Origin: Eublepharis macularius
Lineage: Eukaryota; Chordata; Lepidosauria; Squamata; Eublepharidae
Assembly: GCF_028583425.1 (NCBI RefSeq)
Contig: NC_072795.1
Coordinates: 8,827,001-8,891,000 of the forward strand
Direction: 5' to 3'
DNA length: 64,000 bases
Part shown: positions 10,488-21,700 of the stretch, one piece after another
Layout: each line of letters opens with the position of its first letter
Numbering within the stretch: position 1 is the first letter of the stretch
Position numbers and translations under genes: made by a program
The notes under the pieces: model-generated
Database searches by the model: none
What the model was told of the DNA's origin: nothing
The model's input: the letters and a program-made list of their open reading frames with translations, nothing else

Positions 10488-11500
10488 GCTATTTCACACT
10501 CAATCACCTTAATTTAAAAGATTAACTTGCATCTTTAAATGTAATTTACAAGGCTTTCATATTGACCTCTTTAGAAATGGCTTTTTCACATCTGTTTTCA
10601 AAGGGCCCGATAACCCTATCCCACATTGTAAAGTTAAGCAACAGTGTGATAAAAATAAATAAACGATTCTCAGCGGGCCTTAATCAGAATGCACATGAGT
10701 CAAGCCTTCATGGGCTGAAGACCAGGTTGACTCCCAGAGATCGGAGTTTTGACTAGATATCTAAGCATGAGAATTAGACACCCGAGTCTTTAGGGACAAA
10801 CCATCTAAACTGGTTCTCCACCCATGTGAAGGATGCCAACTGTCTACAGTCCAAAATTTTCTGAATAACAACAAAGTTGTTATGATAGGTACCCTGTTCA
10901 CAGAAGCAACAAAACAACCTGTACAAAATCCAAATCTCTGTTTCGATTCAGGTCATTATGTTCTTATGCTATTATGCTATACTCAGCACATTGTAAGGAG
11001 TGATCTATAATTAAAGCTAAGTCGCTTTGTATCTTCTTATTATGCCTACTATAAAATTAACCATTTCATATGCATTATGCCATGAGGGCACACATATTTT
11101 TCCTGTTCATCAAAAGACTTTGGTGTTGCTATGAGTGAGATCAAACTGAGACCTCAAATCCTTCTTTCTCCCGTATACCTTGCTTGTCCCATATACCTTG
11201 CTCTTCTGATCAGTATCAGTACGCAGGATTTCATCAGCAATGCCTAGCTCCAAAACAAATTTTCGATATTGGAAAGTAGCACACAACAAGGAGATGTTGG
11301 GCTGCATGTAGAAAATGAAGGCATTCCCTCACCACTGGGAAATTAACTACATACAACCATCCCTAAACCAGATAAAGGGTTGCGAGTTTCAGAAGACAGT
11401 CTTTCAGGAGAGCCAACGCCCTATCTTACAGAAAGCAGCATTTCAAAATATTCTGATAATGAAGTGATAAGAGAGTATGTTTAATCAAAAAATATGTCCT
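10488..11500. other. Unassigned AT-rich interval
   Basis: Short open frames only, no recognisable family, no strong repeat structure seen by eye. Confidence 0.35.
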
Positions 11501-12405
11501 ACTAGCAATAAAGCCCGTTGTGGGAAGAAATAGGAAGGGGAGAATGAGCAGGCAGGCTTTCTCTCCTCCTCTGTCACTGATCCCGGCTGGATGCAGGAGG
11601 TGGGCATGACTACCTCCTCTGCACCTGATCCCGGCCAAGTGAAGGGGGGCAGGCATTGCCACCTGCTCCACACCTGATCCCAGCAGGGTAAAGGGGATGG
11701 GTGGGCATTGCCACCTGCTCCACACCTGATCCCAGCAGGGTAAAGGGGATGGGTGGGCATTGCTACCTGCTCCACTCTTGATACTGGCTAGATGAAAGGG
11801 TGAGCCTTACCATCTTCTCCGCTCCTGATCCCAGCTGGGTGAAGAATAGATGGGCATTGCCTCCAATTCTGCACCAGATTCGGCTGGGAGACGTGTGTGT
11901 GGGGGAATAGCTGCTAGCTCTGTGATTTATTCCAGCAGATTGAAAGGGGGGTGGGTGGGCATTACCTCCTGCTCCGTGCCTGATCCAGGCTAGGTGAAGG
12001 GGGGCAGACATTGCCACTTGTTCCACTCCTGATCCCTGCCAGGTGAAGTTGGTGGTGGGCATTATCTCCTGCTCTGTGCCTGATCCCGGCTGAGTTAAGG
12101 GGGGGCGGGCATTGCCACCTACTCCACACCTGATCCCGGCAGGGTGAAGGGGGGTGGGCATTGTAACCTGCTCCTTGCCTGATTTCACCTGGGTGAAGGG
12201 GTCAGGCATTGTCACCTGCTCAGCTTCTGATCCCGGCTGGGTGAATGGAGGTGGGCATTTCCTCCTGCTCCATGGCTGATACTAGCTGGGTGAAGGAGGG
12301 GGGTGGGCATTGCCACCTGCTCCATGCCTGATCCCAGCTGGTTGAAGACAGGGGCAGGCATTGCCACCTGCTCCGCTCCTGATTTCGGCTGGGTGAAGAG
12401 GATAG
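11501..12405 (+). repeat. Minisatellite of about 50-bp units, left part
   Basis: After a head that reads ACTAGCAATAAAGCCCGTTG (11504-11523), about 16 imperfect units run from about 11575. Each carries TGATCCCGGCTGGGTGAAGG followed by GGTGGGCATTGCCACC and TGCTCC. Two neighbouring units near 11668-11769 are almost identical. The frames across it are repeat translations, not proteins. The array continues after the LINE insertion at 14864. Confidence 0.85.
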
Positions 12406-14859
12406 TGGTGGTCCTGATGATGGTGGTCCTGGATGCCTATGATACAGTGCCATGGTCAGATCACTTTGTTCTGAAGGCTCGTCTGAGCATGCCGCTCCTT
12501 TCCTGGGTGGGCGGTGAGCGGATTTACGCTCGCCCGCGGAGGCTTATGGATCCAATTGGTTTCCAGGCGGCTCTGCGGGATCCGATGCCCCCTGGCAGTA
12601 CGTTAGATGAGCTGGTGGATGATTGGCATGGCCGTCTTTCCGAAGCCATCGACGCTATTGCCCCCTGCCGTCCTCTCCGAGCCCGCAAACGGGTAGCTCC
12701 TTGGTTTACTGAGGAGCTTCGCCAGATGAAGCGGTCTCTGAGACGACTAGAGTGAGTGTGGAGGCGGGGGCGCGACGAAGAGGCAAGAGCATCTTATAGG
12801 ACGTTTATGAAAGCCTATGAGGTGGCAGTGAAAGCAGCAAAGAGGGATTTCTTTGCTGCTTCCATTGCGTCCGCTAGCTCATGCCCGGCTCAATTATTTC
12901 GAACAGTTTGGTCCTTGGTCTCCCTCTCTCAGGGAGACCACCAAATTCTTAATTCAACTATTGGCTGCGAGGCTTTTGCGAGCTATTTTGCGGGTAAAAT
13001 CTTGTCCCTTCACCGTGGCCTGCCACCCACTGTTGATACAGTAAGGGAACTGGAGACCCCTTGGCCGTCTTCTGGGTCCGTATTAGACCATTTCAGCCTG
13101 CTCTCTCAGGACGATGTTGACAGGATCCTGCAGGGGATGAGGCCAACCACCTGTCCTCTGGACCCCTGCCCATCCTGGCTGGTGAAGGCCAGCTCAGAGG
13201 GGCTACAGGACCATCTGGAGGCCATTGTTAACATCTCCCTGAGCTCTGGGGTTTTTCCAGGAGTGTTAAAGGAGGCGGTGGTGCGGCCCCTCCTGAAAAA
13301 AAATCTTTGGACCCCACCAAACCGTCCAGTTACCGCCCAGTGTCGAACCTCCCGTTCCTGGGCAAGGTGATTGAGCGGGCAGTGGCGGTACAACTGCAGG
13401 AATTCCTGAATGATGCTCTAGTCCTGGACCCATTCCAGTCTGGCTTCCGTCCTGGTCATGGGACGGAGACAGCCTTGGTTGCCCTCACAGACGACCTTCG
13501 CAGGCATCTGGATCGAGGCGGGTCAGCGCTGCTTGTGTTACTTGATCTTACAGCAGCGTTTGACACGGTTGACTATGATTTGTTGGCCAGCCGCCTTGCC
13601 GACGTGGGGATTAGGGGGACAGCCTTACAGTGGCTGGTCTCCTTTCTCCAGGGTCGGGGACAGAGGGTGGCGCTCGGGGGAGATCTATCGCCCCGTCACC
13701 CTTTGGTGTGTGGGGTTCCCCAAGGGGCGATACTCTCCCCGATGTTATTTAACATCTATATGCGCCCCCTCGCCCAGTTGGTGCCGAGGTTTGGGCTGGG
13801 TTGTCATCAATACGCGGATGACACCCAACTTTTTCTGTTGATGGACGGCCGGCCAGACACGGCCCCAGACAATCTGGCCAGAGCTTTGGAGGCTGTGACG
13901 GCATGGTTGAAACAGAGCAGGCTGAAATTGAACCCAGTGAAGACGGAGGTCCTGCAGCTGGGACGGGGGCTGCCAGATGTTGGGATCCAGCTCCTTGCCC
14001 TGGATGGGACACCACTGGCAACTTTGCCAGTGGTAAAGAGTCTGGGTGTGCTCCTGGATGCCTCCCTGTCGATGGAGGCCCAGGTCACGGCGGTTGCCAA
14101 GTCTGCATTTTTCCATCTTCGTCAGATCAGGCAACTTGCCCCCTACCTGACGCCCCAGGACTTGGCTACAGTGATCCATGCAACGGTCACCTCCAGGCTA
14201 GATTACTGTAACTCACTCTATGCTGGGCTACCCCTGGGCCTGATCCGGAAACTATAACTGGTCCAGAATGCGGCAGCACGGGTCCTGACTGGTATACCTT
14301 ACCAGTCACACATCACACCTGTCCTGCGCCAGCTGCACTGGCTTCCGGTTGAATTCCGAATCAGGTTCAAAGTGCTGGTTCTTACCTTTAAAGCCCTGAG
14401 TGGGTTGGGACCGGCATATCTTCGGGACCGCCTCTCCCTGTACGTTCCCCGGAGATCGCTCCGATCAGCGAATAAATATTTACTTGTGGTCCCCGGCCCT
14501 AAGGAAGCCCACCTCGCTTCAACCAGGGCCAGGGCCTTTTCAGTCCTGGCCCCAGCCTGGTGGAACGCTCTGTCAATGGAAACCCGGGCCCAGCGGGACA
14601 TATTATCGTTCCTCCGGGCCTGTAAGACAGAACTGTTCCACCAGGCGTTTGGTGATTGAAGGGGGCGGTGCCATGTCGGCCTCCCACCTTTGGGGTGGGG
14701 AAGGTTCTCCCCACCACTGCACCTTGTTAATTTGTTTTATTATTTGTATATTGATTTTAGTTTTTGTTTTTATCGATTTTAATTGTTCACCGCCCAGAGC
14801 CCCTGGGGATGGGCGGTATATAAATTGAATAAATAAAATAAAATAAATAAAAAAAATAA
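12406..14859 (+). mobile_element. L2/CR1-group LINE, 5'-truncated, inserted in the minisatellite
   Basis: Starts inside the C-terminal part of the endonuclease domain (VPWSDHFVLKA near 12450) and runs through the linker and the reverse transcriptase. RT landmarks are [16 protein letters not shown] (13325), the DLTAAFDTVDYDLLASRL region (13545), GVPQGAILSPMLFNIYM (13720) and CHQYADDTQL (13800). The thumb and C-terminal region end at about 14659. Lesions: an in-frame TGA at 12753-12755, a frameshift in the A-run near 13296-13303, and a TAA at 14255-14257. The 3' UTR ends in an AATAAA-rich tail. Minisatellite flanks it on both sides, with a short ATAG match as possible target duplication. Not autonomous as read. 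Confidence 0.88.
13307..14257 (+). pseudogene. LINE reverse transcriptase frame
   Basis: The longest open frame of the LINE (316 residues) covers the RT palm with the YADD catalytic motif near 13813 and the PQG-type motif upstream. It is cut off from the endonuclease frame by a frameshift in an A-run and is closed by a TAA; the same frame then continues from 14258 to 14659 with the C-terminal part. The sister copy at 20939-22369 reads through at that TAA position, so the stop is a lesion here. Confidence 0.85.
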
Positions 14860-15146
14860 ATAGCAGGCATTGCCATCTGCTTTGCTCCTGATCTGAGCTG
14901 GGTGAAGAGGGGATGGGCATTTCCTCCTGCTGGGTGAAGGCAGAGAGTGGATATTGCCTCTGCTCTATGCCTGATCCCAGCTGGATCAGGCATGGTGGGC
15001 GGTCATTGTCATCTGCTGCACTCCTCATCCCAGCTGGGTGAAGGTGGGCCAGGCATTGCCTCCTGCTCCATTCCTTGTCCCAGATGGGTGAAGACGGGGG
15101 TTGAGCATTGCCCCCTCTCTGTTTCTGATCCCAGTTGCCTGAAGAC
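14860..15146 (+). repeat. Minisatellite, right part
   Basis: The same GATC...GCTGGGTGAAGG and GGCATTGCC units resume directly after the LINE tail, about six more copies, and stop at the start of a hAT-like fragment at 15147. Confidence 0.82.
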
Positions 15147-15400
15147 TAGACATGGGCCTGAACAGCATTATGAATGGAAAAAACCCACGAACAGCCCCTT
15201 CGTCTGTTTGCGAACAAGCCGTTCGTGAGGCCCCATTCTAAATGAACCAGTGGTCGACTTGTTGCAAGCCTTGTTCGTTGCCTTCATCTGCAGTTCATCA
15301 AGCCAGACAGTCAGGCAGCTTTCAATCAATTCCCTTGGCAACAGGCAGGGACTGAACTCTGTCTGAACTCCTTCTGGCTTTCCTTCTGGCTTTAACCCTT
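15147..15400 (-). mobile_element. hAT-like fragment, one end only
   Basis: Starts TAGACATGGGC and matches the left end of the element at 56075-56822 over about 240 bp (CATTCTAAATGAACCAGTGG, CAATCAATTCCCTTGGCAAC, CTGAACTCTGTCTGAACTCC). Homology then fades; no second terminus seen. It is in the reverse orientation to the 53910 copy. Confidence 0.6.
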
Positions 15401-16460
15401 GAAAGTACTTCCAGCAGAGAGTCCCATTTTTGCCTCTGTGATGAGAAAATGACAGCAAAGGGGGGAACCCATGGATCATGCCTTTCCTGGGGTGCAATCT
15501 CTCTGAAACTTGGGGGGGGGGGTCTTCAGAGGACAGTGAGGACTATGTTCCCTGCAAATTTGGTGTGTATTGGACATTGGGAAGGTCAGTTGGTAACCCC
15601 TTAAAGTAGCTGCCAGCAGACACTGCTGCTTTTGCCAGGACAGGGCCCTTTAAACTATCAGCTGGCAGGCACCAGAGGGGTATTCCCCCCTGCTAAGTGT
15701 CACTATCTCATGCCCACAGCTGGGGAGGCAGTAAAATCAATCACCACCAGTCCTTGGCATTTGCATTCAGCATTCCATTCGTGTCTTAATCTCCCAGGTG
15801 GCACTCAGCAGCACTCTGCCCAGTGGCATGGAATTCCCCTGATGCAGTTCACACTTTCATTAATCCAAGAGCTCTGTGATTTTTATATCACAGGCCTTTA
15901 TCAAACATGGTGGAGGTCAGGGCCGACTTCTTACAGCAGGCAGGAGGGGGCTGGACACAGTGTGAGTTGGTGGGGCACTCCCCCATTTACCCGAATGGCT
16001 CACCCTTTACTGTTAAGTATGTAGACCCATGCTGTGAACGTCTTTGAAGGTAAGAAGCAGCACCTTGAACTGTATGAATGCATATATTAATCAACCAGTA
16101 GGAGACCAATAAGGACTTGCAGGGAGCATATAATTTTCTTCACTATCTGCCTCCTCTATGATTTCCTTTCCCCTTTCCCCAGCAGTCTCCATAACCTCTC
16201 TCCTTTCCCTGCTTCCTTCTTGCCTTTCCACCCACGAGCCAACCTACCTTTACCTACCCTTCTGTTTTCTGCTTTCCATTTTATTCTCCCTCTGGCAAGC
16301 ACTCCCAAGTTGGGTCCAGTTGTGCAGTGGCTACCAGATGGGCTGACTGCCATGAGTACTGAGTCTTCAGAGGTCACTGATGGGTCTGTCCCCCATGAAT
16401 TCTCCTTCATCAGGGGACATGACAAGGCAGGGAGAGAGGACCTTTTCCAGGGCTTTGGCC
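15401..16460. other. Unassigned interval
   Basis: No protein family or recognised repeat; scattered short frames only. Pyrimidine-rich at 16170-16300. Confidence 0.35.
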
Positions 16461-16462
16461 TC

Positions 16463-16745
16463 CATATCCATTCAAGTCAATTCCGGCTTACCCTCGAGGC
16501 TTTGCTTTAGAGAAACCAAAGTTTGAAAGGCTCAGCATCATTGTTGGGGGTTAAATCTACAGGCATTGTTTTTATTATTTTGAGACTTTTAAGCTCCCCA
16601 ATATATATATATAATGCCTGTATTCTTGATTGGCACTTTAGAAGTTGCCAAGCAAGTCCAACATTGATGCTGAGCCTTTTAAACCTTGGTTTCTCTAAAG
16701 CAAAGCCATGAGGGTGAGCAGGAATTGACTTGGATATATATATAT
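16463..16745. repeat. Hairpin element, arms about 80 bp
   Basis: The left arm (AAGTCAATTCC ... GCTTTGCTTTAGAGAAACCA ... GCTCAGCATCA) is answered by its reverse complement at about 16660-16745. The loop of about 110 bp holds an (AT)n run. MITE-like fold-back; family unknown. An (TA)n run follows the right arm. Confidence 0.7.
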
Positions 16746-17890
16746 ATATTAGTTATCAGATTATCCTGCACACCTGGAACTTTCTTCAGGTTTGCAAAGA
16801 AATTCCCAACTGTCCCTATTTTGTGGATCTATTAATCCATACTGTATGGCCTCATTTGGCATTAGATATAGAATATATGACAAGGCAAAATGTTGAAAAA
16901 GATAAGAAAACTATGCATCTATGTTGTAGGAATGTACAAAAAGAAGAAATATTGTTCCAAGATTATACTAATGTCTCTTCCCCCCCCCTTCAATTCTTGA
17001 TGGTCTCATGTCCATCAGGAACAGCACTTCGGGGCTTTTGGGGATTCAGTGGGAGGGGGGAATGGGAAAGTATGCTTTCACAAAGAGAAATCCTTCATAC
17101 AACATACACTTAGGTAACATTCTAGCCAATGGGGTTTAAGACTGATAAAACTAATTCATCAAAGTGATTTCACCAGGATATAAATCAAACAAGATTTTTC
17201 AGGATCTGAATTTTTAAATTTTTTATTTACATTTTCATATTTGTAGGAAGCTAAAGAGCAAATATTTTATTGCAGAAAATGTTAAAGTTTAAATTCTAAT
17301 TATTTCTAAGTGTTCTAATCTTTATTCCAGGTTCAGTTTGTTTCTCCTGAACATTTTCTTTTCACTTTTAAAATAACGAATAGGATATTTGAGAGCCATT
17401 TACCCATTCTCCCAGACTGATGCATACATTTTCTGTTCCCTCCTCGATTGTGATCCATTTCCTTTAACAATTCGCATATACAGAAGTGGGTCGGGGTAGA
17501 TAAAGGTACTGCGCAATGTGAACAATGAAAAGTGTTCTTTTTTTAAAAAAAATGTGGCTGGCATTTTCCAGTAGGGGTTTTCAGTTCCGACATGGCTCTT
17601 TTTTCTGTCTCATGTAGTATGTATGCTCAATCTTCAAGCAGAGGCAGCAAGTTAGATGGATATTGTGGATGGACCTTGCACAGAAACCAGATACATTGTG
17701 CATTCCTTTCCACATTGAGAAATGTAACATACAAATGCTGGACTATGGTTATAAAATGTATCGGTTTGCTGTACTCTTTTCTTTTTTCAGGAAACATATC
17801 CAAGAAGGCCGTAAATTCAGGAACCTGGGGTGAATGTGTAAAACACTGCACAGATTTTCTTTGAAAGCAAAGTGAAAAACTATACAAAAC
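16746..17890. other. Unassigned interval upstream of P450 copy 2
   Basis: No gene or clear repeat recognised; AT-rich, with short open frames that do not look conserved. Confidence 0.35.
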
Positions 17891-17902
17891 TAAAGGAACA
17901 GG

Positions 17903-18218
17903 TGGTTGTTGTGGGTTTTCCGGGCTGTATTGCCGTGGTCTTGGCATTGTAGTTCCTGACGTTTCGCCAGCAGCTGTGGCTGGCATCTTCAGAGGTGTAG
18001 CACCAAAAGACAGAGATCTCTCAGTGTCACAGTGATCTCTGTGTCACAGAGTGTCACAGTGTCACAGAGATCTCTGTCTTTTGGTGCTACACCTCTGAAG
18101 ATGCCAGCCACAGCTGCTGGCGAAACGTCAGGAACTACAATGCCAAGACCACAGCAATACAGCCCGGAAAACCCATAACAACCATCGTTCTCCGGCCGTG
18201 AAAGCCTTCGACAATACA
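17903..18218. mobile_element. Palindromic Penelope-like element copy with 12-bp target duplication
   Basis: The terminal segment of the Penelope-like family (TTTTCCGGGCTGTATTGCCG ... GACGTTTCGCCAGCAGCTG ... AAAGACAGAGATCTCT) is present first on one strand, then on the other, joined at about 18030-18065 by a short GTGTCACAG repeat. It is followed by the family's tail (TCTCCGGCCGTGAAAGCC). TAAAGGAACAGG occurs at 17891-17902 and again at 18219-18230. It carries no coding sequence. It lies about 400 bp upstream of the start codon of P450 copy 2. Confidence 0.85.
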
Positions 18219-18482
18219 TAAAGGAACAGGATTTGTACTTATCTGATGCTGTATATAAATCATGAGCATATAGTAAATTCTTTTTTTTTTCAGACAACAC
18301 ATGGCGTAAGTTGGCCTTTTGAAAGCCTAAACTTGGACTACACTGAGATTTCATTAAACTGTCTGTACAATGTTTTAAATAATATATATGGAAATTAAAG
18401 TGTCGATAAGCACACATGCCAGCATGATCAAGATAATGTGATGGTGTGAGAAAGTTCTATGCTCATTTTAATAATGAGGCAT

Positions 18483-18490
18483 TATAAAAG
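18483..18490 (+). promoter_or_regulatory. TATA box of P450 copy 2
   Basis: TATAAAAG, 128 bp before the proposed ATG. A start site about 30 bp downstream would give a 5' UTR of roughly 100 bp containing no other ATG, so 18618 would be the first ATG of the transcript. Inference from motif and spacing. Confidence 0.6.
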
Positions 18491-18617
18491 GGTGTTAGCA
18501 GAAAAAAAAAAACATAAGACAAGCAGCAATATCTTCGAGGACAGCGAAGAGCCACTGGAGAAAAATCATTTGAGTTATACAAGAAAGATACAAAACAGAG
18601 AGGAACAGGCAAACAAA

Positions 18618-18788
18618 ATGCAGTGGATATGGGCAATTTTGATAGTAGTGTCAGTGTGTCTTCTGATTGTGCACTTTCTGAAACAACTCTGGTTACACAG
18701 GAACTATCCTCCAGGGCCTCTTCGGCTTCCTCTGATTGGAGGCATGTGGCGGGTATTGCCAAACTTTTCTGAGGATACTTTGATTAAG
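18618..18788 (+). CDS. P450 copy 2, exon 1
   Basis: 57 codons from ATG to ...EDTLIK, donor GTATGT at 18789. Encodes the N-terminal membrane anchor ([16 protein letters not shown]) and the YPPGP hinge. An in-frame upstream ATG exists but lies before the TATA box, so 18618 is preferred. Confidence 0.92.
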
Positions 18789-21700
18789 GTATGTCTTTTA
18801 AAATTATTACTTTGCTGAGTAACAGGATAAACAAAAGGCATTTTGAATTCTATTCTTCCTATGAGCCCCGTGGCGCAGAGTGGTAAGCTGCAGTATTGCA
18901 GTACTGCAAGCTCTGCTCAGTCACGACCTGAGTTCGATCCCGGCGGAAATCAGGTTCAGGTAGCCGGCTCAAGGTTGACTCAGCCTTCCACCCTTCTGAG
19001 GTCGGTAAAATGAGTACCCAGTTTCCTGGGAGTAAAGTGTAGATGACTGGGGAAGGCAATGGCAAACCACCCTGTAAAAAGTCTGCCAAGAAAATGTCGT
19101 GATGCAACATCCCCCCATGGGTCAGTAATGACTCGGTGCTTGCACCTTTACCTTCACCTTACGGTAGACACGTATTTGCAACTTACATTTTCCCAGCAGT
19201 CCTCTGTGCAGCGACACTTTTGAATTCTTCCCCAGCATCAGTGTTGTCTACTCAGACTGGCAGTGGGTCTCCCGAGTCTCAGGTTGAGGTCTTTCACATC
19301 TTGTATTAGCAGCAGATCCTTTTTAAGTGGAGATACTGGAGACTGGACCTTCTCTATGCCATGCAGATGCTTTCACACTCAGCCACCACAACCCTGACTC
19401 AGGACACAGTGCCTTCCTTCAGTTTCTTCCTTACCACCATATAAATGCCCGAATCAAAAATTACAGGGGGGTGGGTTGTGCACATATAACTTCTCAGAGC
19501 AATATTCATTGCAGGCAAGCAAGCTGGACTTCTCCTATCTGATCTCTGTTTTCCTCATACTGTGCCTGTGTCTTAATGGAGTTACCAAATGTGTCTTACC
19601 TAATGAAGTTGCAGGATGTCTTAGAAAAACCAGGAGCTGAAGAACTGATGTTTCAAATGTGTAGTACCAGCTAACATACATCAATTGACTAATGCTTCAA
19701 CAATAGATTATATCAATCTATTTGTAAATTTGGAGAAAGCAGAGGAAGCAGCCATTAGGACTGGGAAATTTCTCCTATGTTTGAAGGTCAGACAGTGTCA
19801 ATATGTCATTCATTGCAAAGTGCTAACTAAGCAGCAGGAGAGAAAAAGGCAAAAACCTTTTTTTGTTGGATTGCCAAAGCAACTTCACTCATTAATGATT
19901 ACAAAATTTAAGAAATCAGCCATCTAGGCTGTTAGTCAGAGACCAACTAGATTTCCAGGGTATGAGCTTCTGAGAGTCAAAGTTCTGTATCCGATGAAGG
20001 GAGCTTTGACTCTCAAAAACTCACACCCTGGAAATCTGCACCAAAAACTTAGTTGAGTCCGTCCTTGGGCTAAGTAAGTGATAAGGAAAGGGGCCATGCA
20101 ATGGAGAAGGTGAAAGGTGGGAATAGTTCAGCCCATTCTGTTATGTCCCCCACCATACAGTATGGCCTGCCCGAAGAGGTCAAGAAAGCCCCCCCACCCT
20201 CTCCTAGCTTTCTGCAATCTAAATAAAATGGGATTATTCAGGAGGGCTTTCTAGCACAGGAACAAGAGCAGTGCTGTAAGGAAATGGTTCAGAGGGATGC
20301 TTTGTTAAAGGAACAGGGACTGTAGATTGTACTACTTTGTACTGTTTGTTGCTGCAAGTGTGTTCCTACTAGGAAGTTCCATGTTGTTTAATATGTCATG
20401 TTAAAGTGCTTATGTATTGTTTCAGCTGTGCATCGCATTTCTACTTCTTTCCAAAATTTTGCAACCCATGTCATATTGTATTGTTTATTGAATGCCCCAA
20501 TTGTTGCACATACTGACTTATACTGTGTAATCTGGCTTGAGTATCAATGAGAAAAGTGGACTAAAGGTAGTTCAGGGCAGCCTCTGCAAGAGAGAAGACA
20601 GTTTTGTATATGGTTCCGTGTGGTAGTGTGGTAGCTTAGTTTAGTTCTACCTCTGGGAGAGGACGAAGCTAAGAGGACGGTTTAGCTAAATAATTTATTT
20701 AAATAAATAAAATAAATTTATTATTTATTTGTTTATTTAATCACATTTCTAGACCGCCCTCCCCGTCAGACGGGCTCAGGGCAGTTTAACAACAGCTTAA
20801 AAAAGTAAAAACATTATAAAAAACATTAAAACATCATATCAAAACAATTAAAATTGGCGGGTATAAAATATTAAAATACAGCATTGTCCTGCATGGGTGG
20901 TGGAAGGTCTTCAGTGGTATGGCCAGCGAGAGGACAGCCTAGCCCCCACCAAATGCCCGGTGGAACATCTCCGTCTTGCAGGCCCGGCGGAAAGATAACA
21001 AATCCTGCCGGGCCTTAGTTTCCTCAGACAGAGAGTTCCACCAGGTCGGAGCCAGAACTGAGAAGGCCCTGGCTCTGGTAGAGGCCAGGCGGACCTCCCT
21101 GGGGCCAGGGACCATCAGCAAGTTCTTAGTGTCTGATCGAAGAGACCTCTGGGGAACATATGGGGAGAGGCAGTCCCGAAGGTATGCTGGGCCCAGTCCG
21201 CATAGGGCTTTATAGGTCAACACCAAAACCTTGAACCGGACCCGGTACTCAACCGGTAACCAGTGCAGCTGACGGAGGATAGGTGTTATATGAGCCATGA
21301 TTGGTGCTCTGGCAACCACCCATGCAGCTGCATTCTGAACCAGCTGCAGTTTCCGGATCAAGCCCAAGGGAAGCCCTGCGTACAGTGAGTTGCAGTAGTC
21401 TAATCTGGAGGTGACCGTTGCCTGGATCACTGTTGTAAGGTCATGGGTCGATAGGTAGGGGACAAGTTGTCGAGCCTGTCTTAGGTAGAAGAAAGAGGAT
21501 CTAACAACCGCTGCGACCTGTGCCTCCACAGACAAGGAAGCATCCAGGACCACCCCCAGGCTCCTCACTCTCGACACCAGCGTAAGTGGCGCTCTGTTGA
21601 GAGCAGGGAGCCAGAGTCCCGCACCCATGGACCCTAGACCCACATGCAGGACCTCTGTCCTTGTGAGACTTAATTTCAACCGACTCTGCTTCAACCATCC

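Noticed and set aside
11501..11530. Helitron 5' terminus (starts TC, next to A/T)
   Set aside because: The start fits loosely but no 3' hairpin with CTRR end or Rep/helicase frame was found; kept only as an alternative for the composite block.
11426..12453. Repetitive minus-strand frames rich in Pro, Gly and Met
   Set aside because: They follow the ~50-bp minisatellite unit.
11501..15146. A CRISPR-like array, since units of about 50 bp repeat regularly
   Set aside because: The whole unit is repeated with no unique spacers, in a vertebrate context; it is a minisatellite.
18459..18617. In-frame N-terminal extension of P450 exon 1
   Set aside because: Its ATG lies upstream of the TATA box and the added residues do not resemble a P450 signal anchor.
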